Position numbers and translations under genes: made by a program. From Synechococcus sp. UW69 (GTDB lineage: Bacteria; Cyanobacteriota; Cyanobacteriia; PCC-6307; Cyanobiaceae), in assembly GCF_900474185.1 (NCBI RefSeq), contig NZ_UCNW01000002.1, positions 1 to 64,000 on the forward strand: 64,000 nt of DNA, in the 5' to 3' direction. Positions 14,958-22,954 of this stretch are shown piece by piece. The notes beneath the pieces are model-generated. The model saw only the letters and a program-made list of their open reading frames with translations, was not told the origin of the DNA and searched no databases. Numbering within the stretch: the first letter of the stretch is position 1; every line of letters begins with the position of its first letter.

Positions 14958-15900
14958 GTTTCAGCAGTTCAGCGGGTGAGGCGAGAAGGTCGATCGCGAC
15001 GAAGTAGATCTTGTCGTTGTCGTCGAGCAGGAAGCGCCAGGCGACATTCATGCCCACTTCGCGGCCAAACCAGGGGGTTTGCACCTTGCCGGTGACTTTG
15101 ATCTGATTGAAACCACCTTCAGTCGGTTCACCGAAGCCGCCTTGGGGCATCAGCTTCAGGTTCTGACAATCTCGCTTGAAGAATTTCAGGATCGCTTCAC
15201 GGCCCACAATCGGACGCTGGAAGGGGGGCTGGAGAGCGCCGTCGTCGAGGAACAGATCAATGAGCTGATCGAAATCGTTGGCGTTCAACAGCTGCATGTA
15301 GCTGAGGATCGTCTGGTTGAGAACGCCAGGAATGAAGATCTCTTCGCGCTCATCCACCGGTGTGGGGGCGACGATCGGCTCTGTAACGATCTTGGTGTCG
15401 TCAATGTTGGGATCAAATCCCATGTCGACAACGAAGTTGCGCAGCAGGGTGATCTGCTGGCCTTGCTCGACCTTCTTCACCGCTTCCAGCACCGAATTGG
15501 CGTTGGCCGAAAGCTTGTAGCCCTGGGGAATGGGGGCGACTTTGCCCTGGCGCATGAATTCGCCCAGCTCGTACCAGAAGCAGAGCTTTACGTTCACCGA
15601 CCAGTAGGCATAGGTATTGGAGATCGGGCTGTTGATCTTGCCCGCGAGGTCACACATGACCTTTGTCTGTTCGTCGAAACTCATGGCCAAGATCTGGTCA
15701 AGGGTCGGACGAGCCAACTGCATGCGTGCAGCGCCGGGGGCGGCGATGGTGATGGTCTGACCCATCTCGAGGTAGGCGAACCAGATCAGTGCCAGCTGAT
15801 CTTCTGCGGAAAGCAGTTGGAAGCGGGCTGTGATGGCCGGAACGGCATCAGCAGTAAGAGTGTCCGGGAAGATCTGACGAGCCTTATCGAGCGTGAACAT
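14944..15900 (-). CDS. ocp: Orange carotenoid protein
   Basis: OCP senses strong blue-green light and quenches phycobilisome energy. The 318-residue protein has both halves: the all-helical carotenoid domain (about 1-165, starting MFTLDKARQIFPD) and the NTF2-like C-terminal domain (about 190-315, with IPGVLNQTILSYMQLLNAND and VAWRFLLDD). Length is normal. It is the first gene of an ocp-crtW-frp operon. An inverted repeat lies upstream at 15917-15955. A 301-codon open frame on the opposite strand is a shadow. Confidence 0.97.
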   Translation of the reverse strand: MFTLDKARQIFPDTLTADAVPAITARFQLLSAEDQLALIWFAYLEMGQTITIAAPGAARMQLARPTLDQILAMSFDEQTKVMCDLAGKINSPISNTYAYWSVNVKLCFWYELGEFMRQGKVAPIPQGYKLSANANSVLEAVKKVEQGQQITLLRNFVVDMGFDPNIDDTKIVTEPIVAPTPVDEREEIFIPGVLNQTILSYMQLLNANDFDQLIDLFLDDGALQPPFQRPIVGREAILKFFKRDCQNLKLMPQGGFGEPTEGGFNQIKVTGKVQTPWFGREVGMNVAWRFLLDDNDKIYFVAIDLLASPAELLKLGAK

Positions 15901-15916
15901 CCAGGACGTAAGAAGG

Positions 15917-15955
15917 TGTTTACAGACTGTAACACTATGTTTCTTTGTGTAAACA
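15917..15955 (-). promoter_or_regulatory. Inverted repeat in the ocp promoter region
   Basis: TGTTTACA (15917-15924) and TGTAAACA (15948-15955) form an 8-bp inverted repeat 17-55 bases before the ocp start. A nested imperfect palindrome, GTTTACAG-A-CTGTAAC, overlaps the left arm. It could be a regulator site; the protein is unknown. Confidence 0.45.
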
Positions 15956-16167
15956 TGCGCTCCGCTTGGCCTCCTGTTCGTTAATGAGCAATTGGCCTGG
16001 CAGGGTTTTGTTCCGAATCAGGGTCGCTGATCAGGAGTCGAGTATTCGTCGTCCAGTCCGTGAGGGTTAACGCTTTTTGGTAGGGCGCTGAAACAAGAGC
16101 GGGCCTGCCGGTTCCGTTGGCTTCGGGGTGTTGATCGGCTCTTGTCTGATTGCGTTGAGGCGCAGGT

Positions 16168-16323
16168 TTATGAATGCTGGCGCAGTTTCTTGAGTTGATC
16201 GTTGATCTGAAAGCGCAACTGCCTCAGATTTTCAACATTGATCTCGTGTTCGCCCGCACTCCAGTGCTGCGGGTTGGCGACACGAATCTCGAGTTCACGT
16301 AGGCGGGAGCGATCGGTTTGCAT
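16168..16323 (-). CDS. Hypothetical small helical protein (51 aa)
   Basis: ATG start; the sequence begins MQTDRSRLRELEIRV and ends with a long helix (LRQLRFQINDQLKKLRQ). Soluble and basic, likely coiled-coil. No neighbours in close operon spacing. No family recognised. Confidence 0.6.
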   Translation of the reverse strand: MQTDRSRLRELEIRVANPQHWSAGEHEINVENLRQLRFQINDQLKKLRQHS

Positions 16324-16464
16324 GTCGAGCTCCGCGGGCGGATTCAGTCTGTTGCCATTGCGCCGTGTTCAACATGAGTTTTTTTACCGCTTCGTAGAAA
16401 AGAAGTGACTGCAGTCCAGGCCGGTTCAACATCGAATGGATGAACAGCTTCAGCTGGGAAAGGC

Positions 16465-16641
16465 TTAATTGGAATCAGACTCGAACAGGTGATCCATTAA
16501 GGCTGCATAGAGTTTGGTCTTCATGTCCAACAGGAGGGCTTGTTCGTTTGCATCACCCCCAGGCCAGCTGACGTAGGCCTCAGCAATCGCCTTGTGCAAA
16601 AGGCGCAGAGCGTCTCTTTCCACCGCGATCGTTGTGATCAT
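16465..16641 (-). CDS. Hypothetical small protein (58 aa)
   Basis: Starts MITTIAVERDALRLL. The ATG at 16641 is preceded by GGAGGG seven bases upstream, which settles the start against a longer frame. Helical, leucine-rich and acidic at the end. It follows another 58-residue gene by 40 bases, possibly one transcript. Function unknown. Confidence 0.65.
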   Translation of the reverse strand: MITTIAVERDALRLLHKAIAEAYVSWPGGDANEQALLLDMKTKLYAALMDHLFESDSN

Positions 16642-16681
16642 TTGGTTGCCCTCCATTTGCTTTGAACGAAACAAGCTGTCT

Positions 16682-16858
16682 TCAGAGATCTCTCGGTTGG
16701 CGCATGATCCAGTCCGAGGCGGCTTGCTGTTGTTTCCAGGCCACCAAAAGGTCTTTCGCAATGCTGCGGAGGGCCTGAAGATCCTTTGAGTTGTCGATCT
16801 CCCGTGAAAATTTCTCGATTTCAAATTTCTGGCCCAGAGTCAACGCAATCGGTTCCAT
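16682..16858 (-). CDS. Hypothetical small protein (58 aa), weakly NblA-like
   Basis: The segment LTLGQKFEIEKFSREID resembles the first helix of NblA-type phycobilisome degradation adaptors, but the remaining helix differs and ends WIMRQPRDL, so I do not call it NblA. ATG start; soluble and helical. Lies 40 bases upstream of the previous entry on the same strand. Confidence 0.6.
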   Translation of the reverse strand: MEPIALTLGQKFEIEKFSREIDNSKDLQALRSIAKDLLVAWKQQQAASDWIMRQPRDL

Positions 16859-17055
16859 TGGCTTGTGGCTTTGCGACCGGAAAGTAACCCAGAACTTTTG
16901 GTGCTGCAAATTGAAACCGTAGTGTTTGCAACCGATTAGAGAGAACTATGATCAGCTCAATACATTGCCACCGTTACAGAACATTTCTGAATGCGGCTAA
17001 TCAATCGGATCGCAAAGGCTTATGGCCTTAGAAAGCATTTGCAGCTCTAGATCTG

Positions 17056-17226
17056 ATGCATTTTTCCTGGGAAAAACATCTTGAATTATCCCGGAATGTA
17101 GCTATTGCTTCAGACGAAAATCAGGGTATGGCTCTGGCACTTATGGGTGTTGCTCTGACCATGCTGGTCAAGGATCTCCTGGCCCATGAACTGAATGGCA
17201 CAGCGCTGCCGTCATCCAGGTCTTGA
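17056..17226 (+). CDS. Hypothetical small protein (56 aa)
   Basis: Begins MHFSWEKHLELSRNVAIASD; a hydrophobic helix (MALALMGVALTMLV) occupies the middle, so it may be membrane-associated. ATG start with no clear Shine-Dalgarno. No family recognised. Confidence 0.45.
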   Translation: MHFSWEKHLELSRNVAIASDENQGMALALMGVALTMLVKDLLAHELNGTALPSSRS

Positions 17227-17248
17227 GCCAGAAGGCCAAGTCGTTGGC

Positions 17249-17350
17249 TCAAAGAAAGTCCATCTCATCTTCGTTGTTCTCGTCTTCCTGGGATTGGATC
17301 CACAGCGCCGATAGCGGAAAGATGAAGCAACTAGCAATCAGAAATTCCAT
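17249..17350 (-). CDS. Possible membrane micropeptide (33 aa)
   Basis: The frame has a hydrophobic half (EFLIASCFIFPLSALW) followed by an acidic tail (EDENNEDE). The pattern of one helix plus a charged tail is typical of real micropeptides, but length alone makes this uncertain. Confidence 0.35.
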   Translation of the reverse strand: MEFLIASCFIFPLSALWIQSQEDENNEDEMDFL

Positions 17351-17476
17351 TTGAACCTGGGTTTGCTGCACTAACGATCAAGCAAAACTGGATGGTGATC
17401 TGTATCAACTGATCTCGTTTTTTCTGGTTTTGGTCGTCGATTGATCCGTTTTATCTTATTGAGTGATTGTGCTTAG

Positions 17477-17548
17477 TCAGCCCAGGCTGAGCGAGGCCAC
17501 ACCTGTAATCAACAGCAGAACAGACAGCACCAACAAGCTTCCATTCAT
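17477..17548 (-). CDS. Possible membrane micropeptide (23 aa), coupled to upstream gene
   Basis: MNGSLLVLSVLLLITGVASL plus three residues forms a single membrane helix. Its ATG overlaps the stop of the basic-protein gene by four bases (ATGA), which supports real, coupled translation. Similar in size to small photosystem subunits but not matching one I know. Confidence 0.4.
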   Translation of the reverse strand: MNGSLLVLSVLLLITGVASLSLG

Positions 17549-17772
17549 CGGTTGCTTGTTCTTTTGATCGATTCCATCCCCAGGCGTGCTGCCTCGCGGC
17601 CCAGATCAATCGCTGCTTTGGCGCTGCTTTTGATCAAATCCTTGGCCGAGCTTCGAACCCGTCGGGGGCTGCGCTGCATGGCGTCGGGCCAGGATCCTTC
17701 CGGCCATCGCGGCACGCGACGGGTGACTCGGTCACCGAGTTGAAGCAGGGATCGACGCAGCCGGCTGGCCAC
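17545..17772 (-). CDS. Hypothetical basic small protein (75 aa)
   Basis: An arginine-rich protein starting at GTG (MASRLRRSLLQLGDRV) with a helical lysine/alanine-rich second half (SSAKDLIKSSAKAAIDLGRE). The charge suggests nucleic-acid or membrane-surface contact. Its stop is shared with the start of a 23-residue membrane peptide. No family recognised. Confidence 0.5.
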   Translation of the reverse strand: MASRLRRSLLQLGDRVTRRVPRWPEGSWPDAMQRSPRRVRSSAKDLIKSSAKAAIDLGREAARLGMESIKRTSNR

Positions 17773-17858
17773 AGCTTTGAAGCAACAGCATCAATCTGCT
17801 GGCTCTATTGCAAGGGTGTTGTGCCAAAAGACACGAAGGCGGGTTGGCATCTGCATGG

Positions 17859-17887
17859 GAAAGCCCCACCACAGGGGCGGGGCTTTC
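17859..17887. terminator. Bidirectional terminator hairpin
   Basis: GAAAGCCCC pairs with GGGGCTTTC around an 11-base loop. It can serve the methyltransferase operon on the minus strand and any plus-strand transcript. Confidence 0.65.
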
Positions 17888-17931
17888 GGGATATGGCGGT
17901 CGCTGGTGAGCCATCTACAGGCCTACGTCTC

Positions 17932-18651
17932 CTACTGAGCGGCTTCAGCCTGACCCTCAGCTCGGCATAGCCAGAGGCGGATGAACAATCCCTGATAGAG
18001 CTGCAGAGGTGCCCGCCAACCGGCTTGCTCCAGCACAGCCGCGACCCGGCTGGCATCAAGGGAGAACACCACCTTGTTGCGGCTGTCCCTGATTTTTTCA
18101 AGCCGGTCTTCAGGAACGCCCCGGTCGACAAGCCGTTGCCACGCCACATTGAACACTTCGCGTTGGCTCTCGCCCTCCTCCGCTTCGCTGTAGGCGCTCA
18201 GCAACAACACGCCGCCATCAGCCGTGCACTGCGTCAGTTCGCGCAACATCGCGTTCTGTTCGTCATGGGGCAGCAGGTGAAGCACGTTGTGGCACACCAC
18301 CAGATCAAACCGGGCGCCGTTCAGTTCGCCCTCGAGCGCCGCGTTCAGGGTGCAGGGCAGCAACCGGCAGCGGCTGCTGCCGAGGTGATCCGAAAGGGTT
18401 TTGCGGCATTGCTCCAGCATCAGCTCACTGGGCTCGAGCACCGTCAGCTCAGCATCAGCGCAGGCGTTGAGAAGGTTTGGAAGTTCATCGCCGGGGCCGG
18501 GACCCACCACCAGCACCTGCTTTGCATCGCTTGCTGTGGCCTTGATCGCTGCTCTGGCGATCTCGTGCAGAACGTCGTGGCCGGGAATGGAGTCTTGAAT
18601 GCTCTTGCGATAGGTACGGCCGTACTCGCCATCGAAATCAAGGGAGGACAT
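17932..18651 (-). CDS. SAM-dependent methyltransferase
   Basis: The 239-residue protein starts at the ATG preceding SSLDFDGEYG. Motif I of class I methyltransferases is VLVVGPGPGDELPNLL (about 45-60), with ELTVLEPSELML as the acidic SAM-ribose motif and FDLVVCHNVLHLLP as motif II. It methylates an unknown cytoplasmic substrate. The long upstream extension of the open frame overlaps the flavin oxidase gene and is not coding. It lies 46 bases after that oxidase on the same strand. Confidence 0.8.
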   Translation of the reverse strand: MSSLDFDGEYGRTYRKSIQDSIPGHDVLHEIARAAIKATASDAKQVLVVGPGPGDELPNLLNACADAELTVLEPSELMLEQCRKTLSDHLGSSRCRLLPCTLNAALEGELNGARFDLVVCHNVLHLLPHDEQNAMLRELTQCTADGGVLLLSAYSEAEEGESQREVFNVAWQRLVDRGVPEDRLEKIRDSRNKVVFSLDASRVAAVLEQAGWRAPLQLYQGLFIRLWLCRAEGQAEAAQ

Positions 18652-18697
18652 GGACCACCGCGATGGAGCTTTCCCAATGATGGTTGCTTTGTGCGAT

Positions 18698-20437
18698 TCA
18701 GCCTTGGAGGTTGCCGATGCCGTTGTGCACCCGGAACAGGTTGCTGGGATCCACCCGTCGTTTGATCGCCTGCAGCCGCTCCAGGTGCGGCCCCCACTGG
18801 GCCTGGCCCGCATCCTTGAGGAAGTAGTCGGTTTCATTGCCATAGGTGCCGGCCTTGGGGAAGACCCGGCGCAGCGTGGCCAGCACCCGCTGCACGCGGT
18901 CTGCCTCCGCTTGGCCCTGTTGGATGTCGGGTTCATGGCCCGCCAGGCCGGGGTAGCGGTACTGCTGCAACGACGCGCAGATCACCAGCGCTGCGGCGCC
19001 GTAGCAATCCGGGTGCAGGGCTGTGGCCCGATCGCGCTGCCGGGCTTCCGCGGCTTCCCCCGAAAGCCCCTTGTTGATCTGGAAGGTGAAACCGCGATGG
19101 CGTGAGGCGTCCAAGAAGGCGTTCGCTACTTGCTCCGGCCGCTCCCTCAGCGCCTGGGTGGGAATCCAGAGTGAGTCGTAGCTGTTCCAGAAGGCCCCCA
19201 CCTCTCCCTGGTTGCCCTCCCACCAGAACCGTCCTTTTGGGGCACCGGGTTGGTCGTCCCGGATCACCGCCCCCGGCTTCAAGCGCTCCCAGGCTTCGGC
19301 ATTCCAGATGTCTTTGAACGGCATGAAGGTGAACTCCGGCTGCACCGTGAAGCGATCGGGCTGGGCCCGGAACGGTTCCAGCAGTGCGTCGAGGCTGCTG
19401 CGCACCTGCGCGTCCGGCAGGTCCAAGGCGGTGAGCAGGAAGCCCAGGCTGTTGTCGGGGTTGAACTGGATCTGCTCGCCCCAATGCGGGTTATCCAGAT
19501 GGCGGGGGTAGAAGCGCAGTACCGCTTCGATGAGCTCGCGGTAGGCGGCGTCATCCACCGCTTTCACCCCACCGGTCACCAGGGCCAGCCGTTCGGGGAT
19601 CGGATGGCTCAGCAGCGTGATCGAGCTGAGCACGCCGAAACTGCAGGCACCGCCGCCCCGCAAGGCGAAGAACAGCTCCGGATCCTGGTGCTGGTTCACC
19701 CGCCGGATCCGGCCATCGGCGGTGATCACCTCCGCCTCCAGTAACCCGGCGGCACCTGAGCCGTAGCGCTTGGAGAAGCTGCCGAAGCCGCTGCCGAGGA
19801 TGAAGCCGCCGCAGGCGCCCACGCTGGTGCAACCGCCCCCCTGCACGTAGCGGCCCGCTGCGGTGGCGGCCACATACACCTCCAGCCAACGCACCCCCGC
19901 CTGCACCGTGATCGCCTGCTGCGCTGTCGTTCCTGCAGGAGCTCCCTGGGGCAGGAAGGCCTCGTGCACCTGGATGCCGCGCATCGGCTGGGTCCAGAGC
20001 AGCAGCGAATCGGGCGCGCAGTTGCGGCCCAGGTAGTCGTGGCCAGCTCCTTTCACGACCAGGCGGAGCCGATGCTGCTGGGCAAAGCGCACCCCAGCGG
20101 CCAGGTCTTCAGCGGACTCCGCTGCGATCGCCCGGCTGCTGGCGGCGGCCTGCCAGCCCCCCAGCCAGCCGGTGGATTGCAGGCCCATCGGCTGGTCCTG
20201 GATCCAGAAGGGATTGCGCAGCTTCTGCAGCACGCCGGCGCTGGCGTTGCTCCAGGGCAGTTGCGGTGTCAGCAGCCGGCCTTGGAGTTGCTGTTCCAGG
20301 GCCGCCCAGGCCTGACGGCTTGGGGCGCTGCCAGCTCTGGCGCCCTTCGGCAATAGCGGGCCGGCCCCTGCCGTGGCGATGCCGGCCCCGAGCATCCGCA
20401 GCAGGGCCCGCCGCGACCAACGCCCTTGACTCGTCAT
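18698..20437 (-). CDS. Tat-exported FAD-linked oxidase, berberine-bridge-enzyme type
   Basis: An RRALLRMLGAG twin-arginine signal at the N-terminus predicts Tat export. The FAD-binding PP-loop region holds VVKGAGHDYLGRN, whose histidine normally carries FAD, and GGGCTSVGACGGF, whose cysteine matches the second covalent flavin link in berberine-bridge enzymes. A BBE-type C-terminus (NETDYF... and FRVHNGIG) closes it. The reaction is probably oxidation of a sugar or other alcohol. Start at ATG 20437; a slightly longer form from 20503 is possible. About 579 residues. Confidence 0.82.
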   Translation of the reverse strand: MTSQGRWSRRALLRMLGAGIATAGAGPLLPKGARAGSAPSRQAWAALEQQLQGRLLTPQLPWSNASAGVLQKLRNPFWIQDQPMGLQSTGWLGGWQAAASSRAIAAESAEDLAAGVRFAQQHRLRLVVKGAGHDYLGRNCAPDSLLLWTQPMRGIQVHEAFLPQGAPAGTTAQQAITVQAGVRWLEVYVAATAAGRYVQGGGCTSVGACGGFILGSGFGSFSKRYGSGAAGLLEAEVITADGRIRRVNQHQDPELFFALRGGGACSFGVLSSITLLSHPIPERLALVTGGVKAVDDAAYRELIEAVLRFYPRHLDNPHWGEQIQFNPDNSLGFLLTALDLPDAQVRSSLDALLEPFRAQPDRFTVQPEFTFMPFKDIWNAEAWERLKPGAVIRDDQPGAPKGRFWWEGNQGEVGAFWNSYDSLWIPTQALRERPEQVANAFLDASRHRGFTFQINKGLSGEAAEARQRDRATALHPDCYGAAALVICASLQQYRYPGLAGHEPDIQQGQAEADRVQRVLATLRRVFPKAGTYGNETDYFLKDAGQAQWGPHLERLQAIKRRVDPSNLFRVHNGIGNLQG

Positions 20438-20523
20438 CGCGCCAGCGCCCCAGAACCTGCCTTCAGTGTTGGCAGCCAGGGCCCGGTTGTCAGCCATCAG
20501 CACAGGCGGATGGCTTGTTTGGA

Positions 20524-21330
20524 TCAGGAGTTGATCTGCCCTTTGGCCACCAGCTTTTGCCGTAGTTGATCAGCTACCTCCGGGTTAGCTTCAGCCCAGG
20601 CCACCAGTTTGCGGTCGTTCAGGTAGGCCTCCCAGGTCGGTGTTTCGTTCGATCGTTTGGAGGCGTTCTGAGCTGTAAACGATGGCGCTGTGGTTTTCGT
20701 TGCTGGCTTCATCGGCGTTGCCGAGGCGACTGCGCCATTCATGCCGAGACGTGTCGGCAATCCATCCGTCGAGGTTGCCTTGCCTTGGCTGTAAGCCGCG
20801 TAAGCCACCTCCAGCTCGTCGGCGGTGCGTTCCTCACCCATCGAAAGGCCGGTCACCGCTGGCAGGGCTGTGCGCAATCGGTTCGCCGGTTTCTTATTGA
20901 TGAAGCGGAAGGAGTTTGAGATCTTCTCTCCTTTTTTGTTGTATCCAACAACGGTGAAGTACCCCTCGAATTCCTTGCCGGCGCCGGAGCCGGCCATCGC
21001 TCCTCCGATCAGGCCACCGAGCAGACCGATCGGCCCCAGCAGTAAAGCTCCCCCGACGGCACCTGCTGTTGCTCCGCCCAGGCCTCCGGCCACGCCTTTG
21101 CCGCCGTGGTAGCCGCTGTCGGTGCCCACTGTCCATTTCGACACCAGTTCACTGGGGATGAATCCACCGGGCCCCGAGATTCCGCGCCCATCAACACTGA
21201 TGCTGCAACCGCTGTCGCCGCAGAGGGCGTTATAGGTCTCGGCCTGAACGGGGTTCGTCATCAGGGTGAGGTTGCTGATGCCGGCCACCGCAATGCTGCT
21301 GGCCATCAGGAGAGCCTTGAATCGATGCAT
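20524..21330 (-). CDS. Secreted or membrane glycine-zipper protein (268 aa)
   Basis: A signal peptide (about 1-30, ending VQA) is followed by CGDSGCSISVDG and a glycine-rich hydrophobic segment (GGLGGATAGAVGGALLLGP) typical of glycine-zipper membrane insertion. The C-terminal half is soluble and variable. Start at ATG 21330 was chosen to begin the signal peptide. It is divergent from the LuxR unit, and two palindromic elements lie upstream. Function unknown. Confidence 0.7.
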   Translation of the reverse strand: MHRFKALLMASSIAVAGISNLTLMTNPVQAETYNALCGDSGCSISVDGRGISGPGGFIPSELVSKWTVGTDSGYHGGKGVAGGLGGATAGAVGGALLLGPIGLLGGLIGGAMAGSGAGKEFEGYFTVVGYNKKGEKISNSFRFINKKPANRLRTALPAVTGLSMGEERTADELEVAYAAYSQGKATSTDGLPTRLGMNGAVASATPMKPATKTTAPSFTAQNASKRSNETPTWEAYLNDRKLVAWAEANPEVADQLRQKLVAKGQINS

Positions 21331-21403
21331 TGAAAAGATGAAAGAGAGTTGACGTGTCGGCCCTTGAGGCACGCGAGCAGCTTCCTGGGATTGTTCTGAT
21401 CAC

Positions 21404-21458
21404 GACTCCCTCATCTGAGGGATGGTCTCGCCCCGATGACTCCCCCAACTGAGGGATG
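21404..21458 (+). promoter_or_regulatory. Two copies of the CCCTCA-NN-TGAGGG palindrome
   Basis: Sites at 21408-21421 (perfect 6-2-6) and 21442-21455 (one mismatch) are embedded in direct repeats of 20-21 bases, 34 bases apart, sharing GACTCCC and CTGAGGGATG. The second ends 53 bases before the start of 21508-21681. The same element at the same distance precedes its paralogue at 36823. Confidence 0.6.
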
Positions 21459-21507
21459 TGATTCTTCTGCTGTTGGGGCTCAATAAAGAAGCGCGCCATT
21501 GCTTCCT

Positions 21508-21681
21508 ATGCCCCCGGTTTACGACTTGATCCTTCAGCGCAAGGGCGAGCTGCAGACCGAAACGGTGCAGGTTGCCGATGCCGCCCAGGCCTGGCGATTG
21601 GGGCGTGAGCGCTATCCCAACTGCATCCGTGGCGTTGTTCGTCGGGATAGCTCTGCAGCTGAGCCATCCAAACGCCGCTAA
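21508..21681 (+). CDS. Hypothetical small protein, MPPxYDLI family (57 aa)
   Basis: Starts MPPVYDLILQRKGELQTETV and contains a DAAQAWRLG motif. The paralogue at 36823-36993 shares MPP-YDLI, ET and DAAWRVG, so the family is real. Soluble, basic at the end. It lies directly upstream of a LuxR-type regulator and downstream of a double palindrome, suggesting a regulated unit. Function unknown. Confidence 0.75.
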   Translation: MPPVYDLILQRKGELQTETVQVADAAQAWRLGRERYPNCIRGVVRRDSSAAEPSKRR

Positions 21682-21706
21682 AAGGTGGTTATCTGAATGT
21701 TTTGGG

Positions 21707-22417
21707 ATGGAGCTGCGGCTTGAGTCGCGCGCGTTAAGCGAAGCCATCGAAGCGACGGCGCAGTTCTTTCAGAACCAGCGGGTGGTGGTCTGCTGCGGTG
21801 ACCGTCTCACCCTCACCTGTCTCTGCCTGGCGGAGCCGATTCGCCGTGCCGTGGTGGGCGCCGCCACCACCGAGGAGGAGGGCTTCGAGTTGGTGCTGCG
21901 CACCCGGCCGAGCCTGCTGATCTGCAGTGCGGATCTCGAAACCGGCTACGGCATGAATCTGCTGCGGCGGGTGAAGGCGGAGCTGCCCACCTGTCAGCTC
22001 CTGATCGTGCTGGTGCGCGAAACCCAGGCCGTGGTGCAGGAGGCGATGGAGGCCTATGCCGACGCCGTGATCTTCAAATCAAGCCTTGGCACAGGAAAGG
22101 GTGATTTCGTTCAAGCACTCCACACCCTCGCTGAAGGAGGCGTGTACTTCCCTGAGGAGATTCGTAGCCTTGGCGCGGCCCAGGCGCCGAACCCGAATCT
22201 GCCCGCGTTGATTGAAGACCTCACCGAGCGGGAGCTGGAGGTGGTGGCGGGGGTGGCCCGAGGTCTCACCAACCAGGGGGTTGGCAGCAGCCTCGGCATC
22301 TCGGTGGAAACGGTGAAGACCCATGTGATGAATGCCAAAGACAAACTTGGTGCTGCTGATCGCACCCAGCTGGCGGTGATGGCACTGCTTTATGGCTTGA
22401 TCGATCCCCTCGGCTGA
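21707..22417 (+). CDS. LuxR/NarL-type response regulator
   Basis: The 236-residue protein has a receiver-like N-terminal domain (about 20-150; SLLICSADLETGYGMNLLRRVK) and a C-terminal LuxR helix-turn-helix (about 175-230; LTERELEVVAGVARGLTNQG and SVETVKTHV). It likely binds DNA; whether it is phosphorylated is uncertain because the acidic pocket is not clear. The ATG at 21707 gives a length near that of its paralogue at 56289-56975. Both regulators lie beside the same palindromic elements. Confidence 0.8.
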   Translation: MELRLESRALSEAIEATAQFFQNQRVVVCCGDRLTLTCLCLAEPIRRAVVGAATTEEEGFELVLRTRPSLLICSADLETGYGMNLLRRVKAELPTCQLLIVLVRETQAVVQEAMEAYADAVIFKSSLGTGKGDFVQALHTLAEGGVYFPEEIRSLGAAQAPNPNLPALIEDLTERELEVVAGVARGLTNQGVGSSLGISVETVKTHVMNAKDKLGAADRTQLAVMALLYGLIDPLG

Positions 22418-22523
22418 TTCACTTGCTTCACTCACTTCGGCAAGCCTGTTCGGTGATCACGGTCGCCATCCCGCTTCGGTCGCCGTCGCTGGATCCATAG
22501 GGTCTCTGCGTTGCTTTTTTGTG

Positions 22524-22757
22524 ATGTCCGAGCAAACCACCAACCAGCAGTCCTGCAACGGCAAGAAGCGGGCGATGCTCGCCTATGGCGTGATTCAGAT
22601 CTCCGCCACCGTTGTTTCAGCCGTGTCGTTGGCGGCCATTGCCTTCGGTTTGTGTGCTGTGAAGCAGGAAAGCCGTTTGTTCAATGGCTGCGTTGAGGCT
22701 GTCGTGGCAGAGGGCAGGTCTCAGTCCGAAGCTGTTCGTTACTGCAACGGCGGTTGA
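22524..22757 (+). CDS. Hypothetical single-pass membrane protein (77 aa)
   Basis: A polar start (MSEQTTNQQSCNGKKR), one membrane helix (about 20-45) and a tail with NGCVEAVVAEGR and a terminal CNGG. The layout recalls the protein at 2460-2717. ATG chosen over an adjacent GTG. Function unknown. Confidence 0.65.
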   Translation: MSEQTTNQQSCNGKKRAMLAYGVIQISATVVSAVSLAAIAFGLCAVKQESRLFNGCVEAVVAEGRSQSEAVRYCNGG

Positions 22758-22954
22758 GATTCAAGTTCAACCGTTGTCTGCGGTTGACCAAGAGCCCTTG
22801 GCGACGCTGCGTTTTGAGCGAGACCAGGCCTTCGTTGTGGGGTGAGTCAGCCAACGCCATTGGGGCGAGCAACCCAGCTTTTAACTATTACTAAGTTCAT
22901 CTCCAACAATTAAGAGATCGCCATATCTTTGATCTGATTTCACTGTTTCCTCGG

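Noticed and set aside
15079-15984. 301-codon open frame opposite the ocp gene
   Set aside because: It is a shadow of ocp, which has full family conservation on the other strand.
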